In this document: one piece after another, positions 26,623 through 36,144 of the stretch | Layout of the letters: each line of letters begins with the position of its first letter | How positions within the stretch are numbered: the first letter of the stretch is position 1 | Assembly: GCF_001865575.2 (NCBI RefSeq) | Contig: NZ_CP017561.2 | Location: 2,976,001 to 3,040,000 of the forward strand | DNA length: 64,000 nucleotides | Source of the DNA: Paraburkholderia sprentiae WSM5005 | GTDB taxonomy: Bacteria > Pseudomonadota > Gammaproteobacteria > Burkholderiales > Burkholderiaceae | Direction: 5' to 3' | The notes under the pieces: model-generated | What the model was told of the DNA's origin: nothing | Databases searched by the model: none | The model's input: only the letters and a program-made list of their open reading frames with translations | Program-made: the position numbers and the translations under genes

Positions 26623-28122
26623 ATGCAGGATCAGTACGTCCTCGCGCTTGACCAAGGCACCACCAGCTCGCGCGCGATGCTGTTCGACCGGCGCGGCAAC
26701 GTCGTGTCGACCGCGCAAAAGGAATTCCAGCAGATTTACCCGCACCCGGGCTGGGTCGAGCACGACCCGCAGGAAATCTGGTCGACGCAGGCCGGCGTCG
26801 CCGCCGAGGCGGTCACGCGAGCCGGCATGAACGGCACGTCGATCGCGGCGATCGGCATCACGAACCAGCGCGAAACCACGATCGTGTGGGATCGTGACAC
26901 CGGCCACCCAATCTACAACGCGATCGTCTGGCAGGACCGCCGTACCGCCGACTTCTGCGACGAGCTGAAGGCGCAAGGTCTCGAAGCGAGCGTGCGCGCG
27001 AAGACCGGTCTGCCGATCGACTCGTACTTCTCGGCGACCAAAATCCGCTGGATTCTGGACAACGTCGAAGGCGCGCGCGAAAAAGCGCGTCAGGGCCGGC
27101 TCGCGTTCGGCACCGTCGACAGCTGGCTCATGTGGAACTTCACGAAGGGCGCGCTGCACGTGACCGACGTGACCAACGCGTCGCGCACGATGCTCTTCAA
27201 CATCCACACGCTGAAGTGGGACGACGAACTGCTCGCCGCGCTCGACATTCCGCGCAGCATGCTGCCGGAAGTGCAGCCCTCGTCGCAGGTGTATGGACCG
27301 ACGGTGACCACCGTATTCGCGTCGAAGATTCCGCTCGCGGGCATCGCCGGCGACCAGCACGCCGCGCTGTTCGGGCAGATGTGTACCGAGTCCGGCATGG
27401 TGAAGAACACCTACGGCACCGGCTGCTTCCTCGTGATGAACACCGGCGACAAACCGATCGAATCGAAAAACAATCTCGTCACGACGATCGCCTGGCAGAT
27501 CGGCGAGCGTATCGACTATGCGCTCGAAGGCAGTATCTTCATCGGCGGCGCGGTCGTACAGTGGCTGCGCGACGGCCTCGGCATCATCAAGAACGCGGCG
27601 GAAATCGAAACGCTCGCGCGCGGTGTGCCGCATTGCGACGGCGTATATCTCGTGCCCGCGTTTGCCGGCCTCGGCGCGCCGCACTGGAACGCGCATGCGC
27701 GCGGCACGCTGTTCGGCGTCACGCGCGGCACGACGTCCGCGCATATCGCGCGCGCGGCGCTCGATTCGATCGCGTATCAATCGCTCGATGTGCTGAAGGC
27801 GATGGAAGCCGACTCGGGCATTCGCATCGGCGAGCTGCGCGTGGATGGCGGCGCTTGCGCGAACAATCTGCTGATGCAGTTCCAGGCCGACATCCTCGGC
27901 GTCGACACGGTGCGCCCGCGGGTGTCGGAGACGACCGCACTGGGCGCCGCCTATCTGGCCGGTCTCGCGGTGGGTTACTGGAAGGACATCGACGAGTTGA
28001 AAAGTCAGTGGAAGCTCGAGCATCGCTTTACGCCGGCGCTCCCGCATGCCGAGCTCAGGACCTGTCTCGAAGGCTGGCAACGCGCGATCCGCGCGGCGAA
28101 GGCCTGGGCCGATACGCCGTAA
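26623..28122 (+). CDS. glpK: Glycerol kinase
   Basis: Phosphorylates glycerol to glycerol 3-phosphate. The 499 residues match GlpK in length and motifs: [13 protein letters not shown] for phosphate binding, [25 protein letters not shown] with the catalytic Asp, NTYGTGCFL, and [16 protein letters not shown] (FGGY signature). A good ribosome site (ggagaagag) precedes the ATG. It lies in the glp regulon downstream of glpD. A glycerol facilitator (glpF) is not present in the window, though it often sits beside glpK. Confidence 0.96.
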   Translation: MQDQYVLALDQGTTSSRAMLFDRRGNVVSTAQKEFQQIYPHPGWVEHDPQEIWSTQAGVAAEAVTRAGMNGTSIAAIGITNQRETTIVWDRDTGHPIYNAIVWQDRRTADFCDELKAQGLEASVRAKTGLPIDSYFSATKIRWILDNVEGAREKARQGRLAFGTVDSWLMWNFTKGALHVTDVTNASRTMLFNIHTLKWDDELLAALDIPRSMLPEVQPSSQVYGPTVTTVFASKIPLAGIAGDQHAALFGQMCTESGMVKNTYGTGCFLVMNTGDKPIESKNNLVTTIAWQIGERIDYALEGSIFIGGAVVQWLRDGLGIIKNAAEIETLARGVPHCDGVYLVPAFAGLGAPHWNAHARGTLFGVTRGTTSAHIARAALDSIAYQSLDVLKAMEADSGIRIGELRVDGGACANNLLMQFQADILGVDTVRPRVSETTALGAAYLAGLAVGYWKDIDELKSQWKLEHRFTPALPHAELRTCLEGWQRAIRAAKAWADTP

Positions 28123-28166
28123 GGCAACCCCCACCCCGCGCGCTTTGCGCTTACCGTTTTTCAGGC

Positions 28167-28853
28167 ATGATCGACCACCTCATCTGTGACTGCGACGGGG
28201 TACTCGTCGACAGTGAAGTCATCGCCGATCGCGTGATGTTCGATACGCTGACGGCCACCTACCCCGGCCTCGATTTCGCGCCCGTCATCAAAACCGCGTT
28301 CGGCCAGCAAACCTCGCGCTTTCTCGCCGGCCTCGAGATGCAGTTCGACATCGCGCTGCCCGCGAACTTCCTCGATACGATCGAGCACAACGTCGAGCTC
28401 GCACTCGCCGCGTCGCTCGGTCCGATCCACGGCGTGCGCGACGCGCTGCAACGCGTGACGCTGCCGGCCGCGGTCGTATCGAACAGCCGCATGACGCGCG
28501 TCGCGGCGTCGGTGCGGCGCGCGGGCTTGCAGCGGATTTTCGGTGAGCGCGTGTTCAGCGCCGAACAGGTCGCGCGGCCGAAGCCGTATCCCGATGTCTA
28601 TCTGTTTGCGGCCACCACGCTCGGCGTCGAGCCGGCGCGCTGCCTCGTCGTCGAAGACAGCGTCGCGGGTCTGAACGCGGCGCGCGCGGCCGGCATGAAG
28701 ACGATCGCGTTCGTCGGCGCGAGCCATATTCCGGACGGCTATGCGGACGCGCTGCGCGCGATGGGCATCACGCGAATCATCAAGCACATGCAGGAGTTGC
28801 CGGCGCTCATCGAGGCGGGCGTGCGCGGCGAGTTCGGCGACGTGCAGTCGTAG
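28167..28853 (+). CDS. HAD-superfamily hydrolase (phosphoglycolate/beta-PGM-like)
   Basis: A 228-residue haloacid dehalogenase-type phosphatase. Motif I is CDCDGVLVDSE (nucleophile Asp and general acid Asp), motif II is the Ser of AAVVSNSR, and the Lys and Asp motifs are ARPKPYPDVY and CLVVEDSVAGLNAARAAGM. The helical cap inserted after motif I marks subclass I. It starts 44 bp after glpK, so it may be co-transcribed and act on a sugar or glycerol phosphate, perhaps as a GPP-like phosphatase; the substrate is unproven. It is convergent with ribB. Confidence 0.87.
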   Translation: MIDHLICDCDGVLVDSEVIADRVMFDTLTATYPGLDFAPVIKTAFGQQTSRFLAGLEMQFDIALPANFLDTIEHNVELALAASLGPIHGVRDALQRVTLPAAVVSNSRMTRVAASVRRAGLQRIFGERVFSAEQVARPKPYPDVYLFAATTLGVEPARCLVVEDSVAGLNAARAAGMKTIAFVGASHIPDGYADALRAMGITRIIKHMQELPALIEAGVRGEFGDVQS

Positions 28854-28907
28854 CGGTTTCCGGCTTTTTGCGTGATCGCTTCGCGTGCCGCGCCAGCTGG
28901 ACGGCCG

Positions 28908-29642
28908 TCAAGCCTCCAGCATCGCGCCCTCGCGCGCCTGCGCGAGCGCTGCGCGAAACTCCACCAGCTCGGCGATCGTCAGCATCGGCAGGTCGTGTTG
29001 CGCGGCGAAGCGCTCGACGTCGGCGCCGCGCGTCATCGTGCCGTCGGCGTTCATGAGTTCGCACAGCACGCCGGCCGGTTTCAGGCCCGCGAGGATGGCG
29101 AGATCGACGGTCCCTTCGGTATGGCCGCGCCGCGCCAGCACGCCGCCGGGCATCGCGCGCAGCGGGAAGACGTGACCGGGCCGCACGATGTCGGCGGGTT
29201 TGGCGGCATCGGCGATCGCCGCGCGGATCGTCGTCACGCGATCCTGCGCGGATACGCCGGTGCTCACGCCTTCGCGGGCTTCGATCGACACCGTGAACGC
29301 GGTGCCGTGACGGCTTTCGTTGTTGATGGCCATCGGCGGCAGTTCTAGCGCGCGGATCTTGTCGTCGGGCAGACACAGACACACGATGCCGCTGCATTCG
29401 CGGATCAGCAGCGCCATCGTTTCGACCGACAGGCGCTCGGCCGCGACGATCAGATCGGCTTCGTTCTCGCGGTCGTGGTCGTCCTGCAGCACCACGGCGC
29501 GACCCTCGCGCAGCGCCTGCAAGGCAACGGCGATGCGCGGCGGAACGGCTTCGGTGGCAAGCAGAGGGAGATCGGCGAAAGCATCGGCTGCAATCGTCGA
29601 CGGAGCGGGAAAAGTAGCAAAGGACATGGTTGAAACGCTCAT
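28908..29642 (-). CDS. ribB: 3,4-dihydroxy-2-butanone 4-phosphate synthase
   Basis: Makes 3,4-dihydroxy-2-butanone 4-phosphate from ribulose 5-phosphate in riboflavin synthesis. The core shows [16 protein letters not shown] with the metal Glu, [42 protein letters not shown] and [11 protein letters not shown] with the catalytic His. At 244 residues it is the monofunctional form, not fused to GTP cyclohydrolase II. Start MSVSTMSF (29642) or the second Met (29627) are both possible, and neither has a strong ribosome site. An FMN riboswitch lies 137 bp upstream, indicating feedback control by the pathway product. Confidence 0.94.
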   Translation of the reverse strand: MSVSTMSFATFPAPSTIAADAFADLPLLATEAVPPRIAVALQALREGRAVVLQDDHDRENEADLIVAAERLSVETMALLIRECSGIVCLCLPDDKIRALELPPMAINNESRHGTAFTVSIEAREGVSTGVSAQDRVTTIRAAIADAAKPADIVRPGHVFPLRAMPGGVLARRGHTEGTVDLAILAGLKPAGVLCELMNADGTMTRGADVERFAAQHDLPMLTIAELVEFRAALAQAREGAMLEA

Positions 29643-29778
29643 CGCGAAAGTTGGGCGAGAAACGTTTCAGGGCATTGCAAACAGACACAGACGCGCCGCC
29701 GGGCGCCGCACGAAGCGGGCGCTCATCCGCCGCCTCGGTGACGGGCGGCGTCGGGGAACGCACATGACTATCTGCACA

Positions 29779-29952
29779 TCTTCTTCCATCCGGACTATGA
29801 CCGTCGGCTCTGGCTTCTGACCAGATCTGCTGACCCCGCGGCTGTCTTCGAGATTCCGGAGACCACTCGATGCGGGCGCTCGCGGGCTTGCCGGCTCACG
29901 CTGTCGCGCTGCCGGCCTACCGCCGGTGGGGAATTTCACCCCGCCCTGAAGA
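29779..29952 (-). promoter_or_regulatory. FMN riboswitch (RFN element) upstream of ribB
   Basis: Read on the minus strand, the conserved RFN blocks appear in order: tcttcagggcggggtgaa at the 5' end, then attccccaccggcggt, agcccgcgagcg, ggtcagcagatctggt, agaagccagagccgacggtc and atagtccggatggaagaaga. These are the core of the FMN aptamer. The following segment contains a GC hairpin (cgccgcc with ggcggcg, 29728-29750) that probably belongs to the expression platform, so FMN would shut off ribB by blocking translation or by early termination. Confidence 0.95.
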
Positions 29953-30095
29953 CGCACTGATTGCCGGTTCGACCGGCCGGCGAAGCATACAACAGTCGCG
30001 CGGGAGCTGCAGCGCGACAAACAATGACCCTACTGGCGGCGTTAGACCTGCATCGACGCGCTGAGCTACGCCTGATCCTCGAGCGCCGTCGATCC

Positions 30096-30803
30096 TCAAC
30101 CCGGCACGCCTTCGCGTGCGGCTTCGTCGCGCGCGACGCCTGCGGCGGGCGCTTGCCAGCGCGGCGGCGTTTCCGCCCGCAGTGTCACGCGAAACGCGCG
30201 CGCCTCGGTATCGCCGGGATTGCGCAGGCTGTGCGGCTGATCGGCATCGAATACGATCGCGTCGCCGGTCGCGAGCAGCTGGCGCTGGTCGTGCACGCTG
30301 ACTTCGAGCGTGCCGTCGCTGACCACCAGATTCACCGTCGTGCCAGGCGTGCGGCGAATGCCCGCCTCGGTATGGAGCGGCGCGATGCGCAGTTCGTGAA
30401 ACTCGGCGGCGATCGACTCGTCGTCGGGATACAGCGGCCGCACCGAGTAGCGCCCGTTCGCGCTGACCACACGCGCCGAGCGCTCGGCCGGCAGATGCTC
30501 GAAACCGTTGGTCGCGTGACGCCGCAGGAACGCCGCCACCGACACCTTCAGCGCCGCCGCCACCTTGCACAGCACCTTGATCGACGGCACGCTGCGCGCC
30601 GACTCGATCTGCGCGAGCATCGCGCGCGACACGCCGGATGCGCGCGCCAGCGCATCGAGCGAAAGCTGCCGCTCGGCGCGCAGCCGCGCCAGATTCACGC
30701 CGACCAGCTGTTCGAGCGCATCGAAGGGTTCGGCCGAGCGCGGCGCCGCATCGGTATCGGCATCGGCCGAAGGATCGCGGACCAGCGCGAGCGGGGAATG
30801 CAT
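30096..30803 (-). CDS. XRE-family regulator with C-terminal cupin domain
   Basis: A 235-residue regulator with an XRE helix-turn-helix (RQLSLDALARASGVSRAMLAQIESARSVPSIKVLCKVAAAL, about residues 40-80) and a C-terminal cupin that would sense a small ligand (TVNLVVSDGTLEV, GDAIVFDADQPHSLRNPG). ATG at 30803 is chosen because ggagg is 7 bases upstream; the frame extends 43 codons further without a better site. Members of this family often regulate amino-acid or polyamine catabolism genes, but none is adjacent, and it is divergent from miaB. The extreme C-terminus (VARDEAAREGVPG) is Ala/Glu-rich and probably flexible. Confidence 0.85.
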   Translation of the reverse strand: MHSPLALVRDPSADADTDAAPRSAEPFDALEQLVGVNLARLRAERQLSLDALARASGVSRAMLAQIESARSVPSIKVLCKVAAALKVSVAAFLRRHATNGFEHLPAERSARVVSANGRYSVRPLYPDDESIAAEFHELRIAPLHTEAGIRRTPGTTVNLVVSDGTLEVSVHDQRQLLATGDAIVFDADQPHSLRNPGDTEARAFRVTLRAETPPRWQAPAAGVARDEAAREGVPG

Positions 30804-30885
30804 ATTGGCCTCCAGAGCGCCGCCCGGCGGCGCAAGAGCAGTGAGTGGAAGCAAGATAGCATCGGCTTTGGCCGCACCCAACGAA

Positions 30886-30905
30886 GTTATCTTCACACTG
30901 TTATC
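30886..30905 (-). promoter_or_regulatory. Direct-repeat element, possible autoregulatory site of the XRE-cupin gene
   Basis: Two copies of gttatc (30886-30891 and 30900-30905) are separated by 8 bp, about 85-105 bp upstream of the XRE-cupin start. They lie in the 348-bp divergent region shared with miaB (30804-31151). Fourteen-base centre spacing places both on nearly the same DNA face. A -10-like tataat for miaB lies at 31025-31030. Nothing else in the region looks like a gene. Confidence 0.35.
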
Positions 30906-31151
30906 AGCATTGCGGAGGCAAGCAACCGACAACCCACGCGCGGCGGCGAGGTGCAGCCGGAAAGCCTGCTGGGACTGGCGCCGGGCCGACGGATCGGTCC
31001 CGGAACCCCCGCTCCCTGAAGGGCTATAATGTTCCGTTACACCGCAACGACACGCGCAGACTGGCCACCGGGCAGCGCGCTGCTCCGCGCCGCGGCCTCC
31101 CTCACCTTTTTACGACGCCCCCAGGTTAACCACTGCGACCGGCGAAATTCG

Positions 31152-32537
31152 ATGACCAAGAAAGTTTATGTAAAAACCTTTGGCTGCCAGATGAACGAGT
31201 ACGACTCCGACAAGATGGTCGACGTGCTCGGTGCCGCTGAAGGACTCGTCAAGACCGACACGCCGGAAGACGCCGACGTGATCCTGTTCAATACCTGCTC
31301 GGTGCGCGAAAAAGCGCAGGAAAAAGTCTTCTCCGACCTCGGCCGCGTGCGCGAGCTGAAGGACGCGAATCCGAATCTGATCATTGGCGTCGGCGGCTGC
31401 GTTGCCAGCCAGGAAGGCGCATCGATCGTCGCGCGCGCGCCGTACGTCGATATCGTGTTCGGTCCGCAAACACTGCACCGCCTGCCGCAGATGATCGGCG
31501 CGCGCCGCGCGAGCGGCCGCGCGCAGGTCGATATTTCGTTCCCCGAAATCGAGAAGTTCGATCACCTGCCGCCAGCGCGCGTCGAAGGTCCGAGCGCATT
31601 CGTGTCGATCATGGAAGGCTGCAGCAAGTACTGCAGCTATTGCGTCGTGCCATACACGCGCGGTGAGGAAGTGTCGCGTCCGCTCGACGACGTACTGACC
31701 GAAATCGCCGGTCTCGCCGAGCAGGGCGTGCGCGAAGTCACGCTGCTCGGCCAGAACGTAAACGCCTATCGTGGAAAATTCGGCGGCGCGCCGACAGCCG
31801 GCTCGGCCGAGATCGCCGACTTCGCGACGCTGATCGAATACGTCGCCGAGATCCCCGGCATCGAACGGATCCGCTATACGACGTCGCATCCGAAGGAATT
31901 CACGCAGCGCCTGATCGACACCTACGCGAAGGTGCCCAAGCTCGTCAGCCACCTGCATCTGCCAGTGCAACACGGCTCCGACCGCATCCTGATGGCGATG
32001 AAGCGCGGCTACACCGTGCTCGAATACAAGTCCGTGATCCGCAAGCTGCGCGCGATCCGCCCGGACCTGTCGCTGTCGACGGACATGATCGTCGGCTTCC
32101 CCGGCGAGACCGACGAAGACTTCGCGAAGATGATGGCGCTCGTGGACGAGATGCAGTACGACACGAGCTTCTCGTTCATCTACAGCCCGCGTCCCGGCAC
32201 GCCGGCCGCGAACCTGCACGACGACACGCCCCGCGAGGTGAAGCTCAAGCGCCTGCAACACCTGCAGGCCACGATCGAACAGAACGTGCAGCGCATCAGC
32301 GACGCGATGGTCGGCAAGGTCGAGCGCATTCTGGTCGAGCGCCCGGCACGCAAGGACCCGAACGAGCTCGCGGGCCGCACCGAGAACAACCGCGTGGTCA
32401 ATTTCCCGGCGCCGGTCGCGTCGCACGCACGGCTGATCGGCCGGATGGTCGACGTGAAGATCGTGCACGCGTACCCGCACTCGCTGCGCGGCGAGCTCGT
32501 GATGGTTCACGACGACAGCGCCGCCACGACGCACTGA
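31152..32537 (+). CDS. miaB: tRNA-2-methylthio-N6-dimethylallyladenosine synthase
   Basis: Radical-SAM methylthiotransferase that adds the methylthio group to i6A37 of tRNAs. The 461 residues show the N-terminal MTTase domain with its three iron-sulfur cysteines ([29 protein letters not shown]). The radical-SAM motif is [15 protein letters not shown], and a TRAM RNA-binding domain lies at the C-terminus. The start [15 protein letters not shown] at 31152 matches the family; the frame opens upstream at 31029 within a putative promoter. First gene of a cluster with ybeZ and ybeY. Confidence 0.96.
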   Translation: MTKKVYVKTFGCQMNEYDSDKMVDVLGAAEGLVKTDTPEDADVILFNTCSVREKAQEKVFSDLGRVRELKDANPNLIIGVGGCVASQEGASIVARAPYVDIVFGPQTLHRLPQMIGARRASGRAQVDISFPEIEKFDHLPPARVEGPSAFVSIMEGCSKYCSYCVVPYTRGEEVSRPLDDVLTEIAGLAEQGVREVTLLGQNVNAYRGKFGGAPTAGSAEIADFATLIEYVAEIPGIERIRYTTSHPKEFTQRLIDTYAKVPKLVSHLHLPVQHGSDRILMAMKRGYTVLEYKSVIRKLRAIRPDLSLSTDMIVGFPGETDEDFAKMMALVDEMQYDTSFSFIYSPRPGTPAANLHDDTPREVKLKRLQHLQATIEQNVQRISDAMVGKVERILVERPARKDPNELAGRTENNRVVNFPAPVASHARLIGRMVDVKIVHAYPHSLRGELVMVHDDSAATTH

Positions 32538-32580
32538 ACGACCTTCCGAGTACCGCAACCGACAGGATCGACTCACTGCC

Positions 32581-33660
32581 TTGAAGACCACTCAGCAGCA
32601 TCTGGAATTCGCCGCACCGCGCGAAGACAACGCGCGGCTCGCCAACCTCTGCGGACCGCTCGACGAAAATCTGCGGCAGATCGAGCAGGCGCTCGACGTG
32701 ACCCTGCAGCGTCGCGGCCATCGCATCACGATCCGTGGGCGCGGCGCGAACCTCGCGCTCACCGCACTTGAAAACTTCTACAACAACGCGCGCGAGCCTT
32801 TGTCGGTCGACGACATCCAGCTCGCGCTCGTCGAAGTCCGCCATCCGGCGCTCCATCGCCCGAACGGCAACGGCAATGGCGACGACGCCGTCCATCCGCG
32901 TTTCGCCGGCAACCCCGATCATCCGTTCGACCAGCCCGCCGATACCGTCGCGAACGAAGACGACTTCGAGGAATACGGCCCGAAGCTGTACACGCGGCGC
33001 GCCGATCTGCGCGGCCGCACGCCGGCGCAGCGCGACTACCTGAAGCAAATCGTGTCGCACGACGTCACGTTCGGGGTCGGCCCGGCCGGTACCGGCAAGA
33101 CCTACCTCGCGGTGGCCTGCGCGGTCGACGCGCTCGAGCGCGACCAGGTGAAGCGCATCGTGCTGACGCGCCCCGCCGTCGAAGCGGGCGAGAGGCTCGG
33201 CTTTTTGCCGGGCGATCTCGCGCAGAAGGTCGATCCGTATCTCCGCCCGCTCTACGACGCACTGTACGACCTGCTCGGTTTCGACAAGACCGCGAAGATG
33301 TTCGAGCGGCAGATGATCGAAATCGCGCCGCTCGCCTACATGCGCGGCCGCACGCTGAATCACGCGTTCATCATCCTCGACGAGGCGCAGAACACCACGC
33401 CCGAGCAGATGAAGATGTTTCTCACCCGGATCGGCTTCGGCTCGAAGGCGGTCGTCACGGGCGACACGACCCAGGTCGACCTGCCGCGCGGCCAGAAGAG
33501 CGGACTGATCGAAGCGCAGCAGGTGCTCACGAACGTGCGCGGCATCGCACTCACGCGCTTCACGAGCGCGGACGTGGTTCGCCATCCGCTGGTCGCGCGA
33601 ATTGTGGAGGCGTACGATGCGCATGCGCAGAAGACGTCGACTCCGGGCGATCCGCGCTAA
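32581..33660 (+). CDS. ybeZ: PhoH-like ATPase (YbeZ)
   Basis: A 359-residue P-loop ATPase of the PhoH family, associated with YbeY in ribosome and RNA maturation. It has an N-terminal KH-like region, then FGVGPAGTGKTYLAVACAV (Walker A), RPAVEAGERLGFLPGDL, and FIILDEAQNTTPEQMKMFLTRIG with Walker B. The start is a TTG codon at 32581 (KTTQQHLEF follows); no ATG fits better. It starts 43 bp after miaB and 82 bp before ybeY. The insertion HRPNGNGNGDDAVH before the ATPase domain is variable and probably disordered. Confidence 0.93.
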   Translation: MKTTQQHLEFAAPREDNARLANLCGPLDENLRQIEQALDVTLQRRGHRITIRGRGANLALTALENFYNNAREPLSVDDIQLALVEVRHPALHRPNGNGNGDDAVHPRFAGNPDHPFDQPADTVANEDDFEEYGPKLYTRRADLRGRTPAQRDYLKQIVSHDVTFGVGPAGTGKTYLAVACAVDALERDQVKRIVLTRPAVEAGERLGFLPGDLAQKVDPYLRPLYDALYDLLGFDKTAKMFERQMIEIAPLAYMRGRTLNHAFIILDEAQNTTPEQMKMFLTRIGFGSKAVVTGDTTQVDLPRGQKSGLIEAQQVLTNVRGIALTRFTSADVVRHPLVARIVEAYDAHAQKTSTPGDPR

Positions 33661-33742
33661 GGCGATGTCCCTCGCAGCGCGACGCGCAACCCGCCACGCC
33701 GCAAAAAACGCTTGAGCCACGAACGCCACGCACAAAAACCGC

Positions 33743-34204
33743 ATGAGCCGTACCCCGAAACTGACGTTGACCTTGCAATTCCCCGCCGCCAAAGCCTGGC
33801 CGGAACACAAGACGCTGCTGCCGCGCGCGACGGTGGCCGGCTGGATCAAGGCGGCTTTGTTCGCGGACGGCGAACTGACCGTGCGTTTCGTCGACGCCGA
33901 AGAGGGCCGCACGCTGAACCGCACCTATCGCGGCAAGGATTACGCGACCAACGTGCTGACTTTCGCCTATGCCGAATCGGAAGATGACCCGGTCACGGGC
34001 GATCTGATCCTGTGTTGCCCAGTGGTCGAGAAGGAAGCCGCCGAGCAGGGCAAGCCGCTGGCCGCGCATTACGCGCATCTGCTCGTGCACGGCACGCTGC
34101 ATGCACAGGGCTACGACCACGAAGTCGAAGAAGAAGCCGACGAAATGGAAGCGCTCGAAACCGAAATCCTCGGCAAGCTCGGCTTTCCAGCCCCTTATCA
34201 ATAA
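33743..34204 (+). CDS. ybeY: Endoribonuclease YbeY (16S rRNA maturation)
   Basis: A 153-residue zinc-dependent single-strand endoribonuclease that matures the 16S rRNA 3' end and supports 70S quality control. The metal-binding motif [11 protein letters not shown], matching the family pattern HGxLHxxGxDH, supplies the three zinc histidines. The region [10 protein letters not shown] is also conserved. It follows ybeZ, in the order typical of proteobacteria, so the two proteins probably act together. The chaC-like gene begins 50 bp downstream. Confidence 0.95.
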   Translation: MSRTPKLTLTLQFPAAKAWPEHKTLLPRATVAGWIKAALFADGELTVRFVDAEEGRTLNRTYRGKDYATNVLTFAYAESEDDPVTGDLILCCPVVEKEAAEQGKPLAAHYAHLLVHGTLHAQGYDHEVEEEADEMEALETEILGKLGFPAPYQ

Positions 34205-34254
34205 GCGTCCTGCGTCGCGGCCCCGCCCTTCTTCCACGCCAGCCCGAATTCACC

Positions 34255-34914
34255 GTGAGCACCCCGTCCCCCGAAGCCGATGCCCCCGTGCGCTGCCCGG
34301 ACTACCCGCCGATGCTCGGCGAATCGCGGCTTCTGACGGATGAAGAACTGCGCGCGTCGCTTGAATCCACACTGTGCGGCTGGGACCGCCAGAGCGATCT
34401 GTGGCTGTTCGGCTATGGCTCGCTGATCTGGAATCCGGGACTGCCCACCGTCGAGGCGATGCGCTCGAAGGTGCACGGCTATCACCGCGGCCTTTATCTG
34501 TGGTCGCGCGTGAATCGCGGCACGCCCGAGCAGCCCGGCCTCGTGCTCGCGCTCGATCGCGGCGGCTCGTGCACCGGCATGGCGTTCCGGCTCGCGGCCG
34601 TTGGCTCGATGCCGCATCTCGAAGCACTGTGGCGCCGTGAAATGCCGATGGGGTCGTACCGTCCCGCGTGGCTGCCGTGCGTGCTCGCGGACGGCCGGCG
34701 CGTCGACGCGCTAGCGTTCGTGATGCGTCGCGACGTGCCGAGCTATACCGGCAAGTTGCGCGACGACATCATCCAGACCGTGCTGGGCTGCGCGAGCGGC
34801 CGCTACGGCACGACATTCGACTACGTGAGCCGTACCGTGCATGCGCTGCGCGAAAGCGGCATGCCGGACCGCGCGCTCGAAGCGCTGCTCGCGCGCTGCA
34901 AGCCGGCCGGGTGA
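34255..34914 (+). CDS. chaC: ChaC-like gamma-glutamylcyclotransferase
   Basis: A 219-residue protein with the ChaC fold, which degrades glutathione to 5-oxoproline and Cys-Gly. The N-terminal motif WLFGYGSLIWNPG is the substrate-binding YGSL loop. The Glu in LEALWRREMPMGSYRPAWLPC is the likely catalytic base. GTG at 34255 gives a plausible N-terminus (STPSPEADAPVRC). ATG at 34312 is an alternative. It lies between ybeY and corC, where many relatives have no extra gene, and is closed by its own terminator. Confidence 0.88.
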   Translation: MSTPSPEADAPVRCPDYPPMLGESRLLTDEELRASLESTLCGWDRQSDLWLFGYGSLIWNPGLPTVEAMRSKVHGYHRGLYLWSRVNRGTPEQPGLVLALDRGGSCTGMAFRLAAVGSMPHLEALWRREMPMGSYRPAWLPCVLADGRRVDALAFVMRRDVPSYTGKLRDDIIQTVLGCASGRYGTTFDYVSRTVHALRESGMPDRALEALLARCKPAG

Positions 34915-34918
34915 GCGC

Positions 34919-34953
34919 CGCGGCTCGGCAAAAACCCCAGCCGCGACTTTTTT
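34919..34953 (+). terminator. Rho-independent terminator after chaC
   Basis: cgcggct (34919-34925) and agccgcg (34939-34945) form a perfect 7-bp stem. acttttttg follows, giving six T residues. It starts 4 bp beyond the chaC stop and separates the miaB-chaC genes from corC-lnt, so the latter probably have their own promoter in 34954-35133. Confidence 0.72.
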
Positions 34954-35133
34954 GCCCGCGAGCGCTTTTGCGCGCGTAATCGGTTAGGATGATTCCACGC
35001 TCCGCCGTCGCGGCGCGGCCGCTTCACCCTGGCTTCGCTCATCGCCCGGCCCGGCGGGACACGGTTCCGCCATCTGCCTGGTGTATCCTTAACGATCTGC
35101 AACAGCGCGCCCAGTCTCGCCGGGCGCACTACC

Positions 35134-36039
35134 ATGAACGACACGTATCCCAGTCGACGCCATACCGGACGCCAACTCGACAAACCTCACGAAAAGCGCT
35201 CGCTGCTCGAGCGCCTGACCGACTTCATCTCGCCCGAGCCCGACTCGCGCGGCGAACTTCTGGAAATTCTGCAGGACGCGCATGAGCGCAACCTGATCGA
35301 CGCCGACTCGCTGTCGATGATCGAAGGCGTGTTCCAGGTATCGGAACTGAGCGCACGCGACATCATGGTGCCGCGCGCGCAAATGGACGCGATCAACATC
35401 GCGGACAATCCCGCTGAATTCATCCCCTACGTGCTGGAGAAGGCGCATTCGCGCTATCCCGTCTACGAGGGCAATCGCGACAACATCATCGGCGTGCTGC
35501 TCGCGAAAGACCTGCTGCGCTACTACGCCGAAGAAGAATTCGACGTGCGCGGCATGCTGCGCCCGGCCGTGTTCATCCCCGAGTCGAAGCGGCTGAACGT
35601 GCTGCTGCACGACTTCCGCGTGAACCGCAACCACCTCGCGGTGGTCGTCGACGAATACGGCGGCGTCGCGGGCCTGATCACGATCGAAGACGTGCTCGAG
35701 CAGATCGTCGGGGACATCGAGGACGAGTACGATTTCGACGAGGAAAGCGGCAACATCATCGCGTCGCCGGACGGACGCTTCCGCGTGCGCGCGCTGACCG
35801 AGATCGAGCAGTTCAACGACACCTTCGGCACGCATTACTCGGACGACGAAGTCGACACGATCGGCGGGCTGGTCACGCATCATTTCGGCAGGGTGCCGCA
35901 TCGCGGCGAGCAGGTCCGCCTCGACGATCTGATCTTCGAGATCCTGCGCGGCGACGCCCGCCAGGTCCACATGCTGCTGGTGCGCCGCGACCCGCTCGCG
36001 GGTCAGCGCGAGCGGGAGACGCAGCACGTCCAGACCTGA
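35134..36039 (+). CDS. corC: CorC/HlyC-family protein with paired CBS domains
   Basis: A 301-residue cytoplasmic protein with two CBS domains (VFQVSELSARDIMVPRAQMDAI and VVVDEYGGVAGLITIEDVLEQIVGDIEDEYD) and a C-terminal CorC_HlyC domain. The E. coli homologue was named for magnesium/cobalt efflux; newer work on relatives concerns membrane homeostasis and links to YbeY and Lnt. No membrane domain is present. It is adjacent to lnt, 105 bp upstream on the same strand, in the usual order. Confidence 0.92.
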   Translation: MNDTYPSRRHTGRQLDKPHEKRSLLERLTDFISPEPDSRGELLEILQDAHERNLIDADSLSMIEGVFQVSELSARDIMVPRAQMDAINIADNPAEFIPYVLEKAHSRYPVYEGNRDNIIGVLLAKDLLRYYAEEEFDVRGMLRPAVFIPESKRLNVLLHDFRVNRNHLAVVVDEYGGVAGLITIEDVLEQIVGDIEDEYDFDEESGNIIASPDGRFRVRALTEIEQFNDTFGTHYSDDEVDTIGGLVTHHFGRVPHRGEQVRLDDLIFEILRGDARQVHMLLVRRDPLAGQRERETQHVQT

Positions 36040-36144
36040 GCCGGGTGCTCGGGCCGATGCACGGCCTGCGCGCCCGCGCACTTTCTACGTGCGCCTTTTG
36101 CCTACCGATTTGCCCTTTCAACTTCCGACGCCGACCGCGCAACG

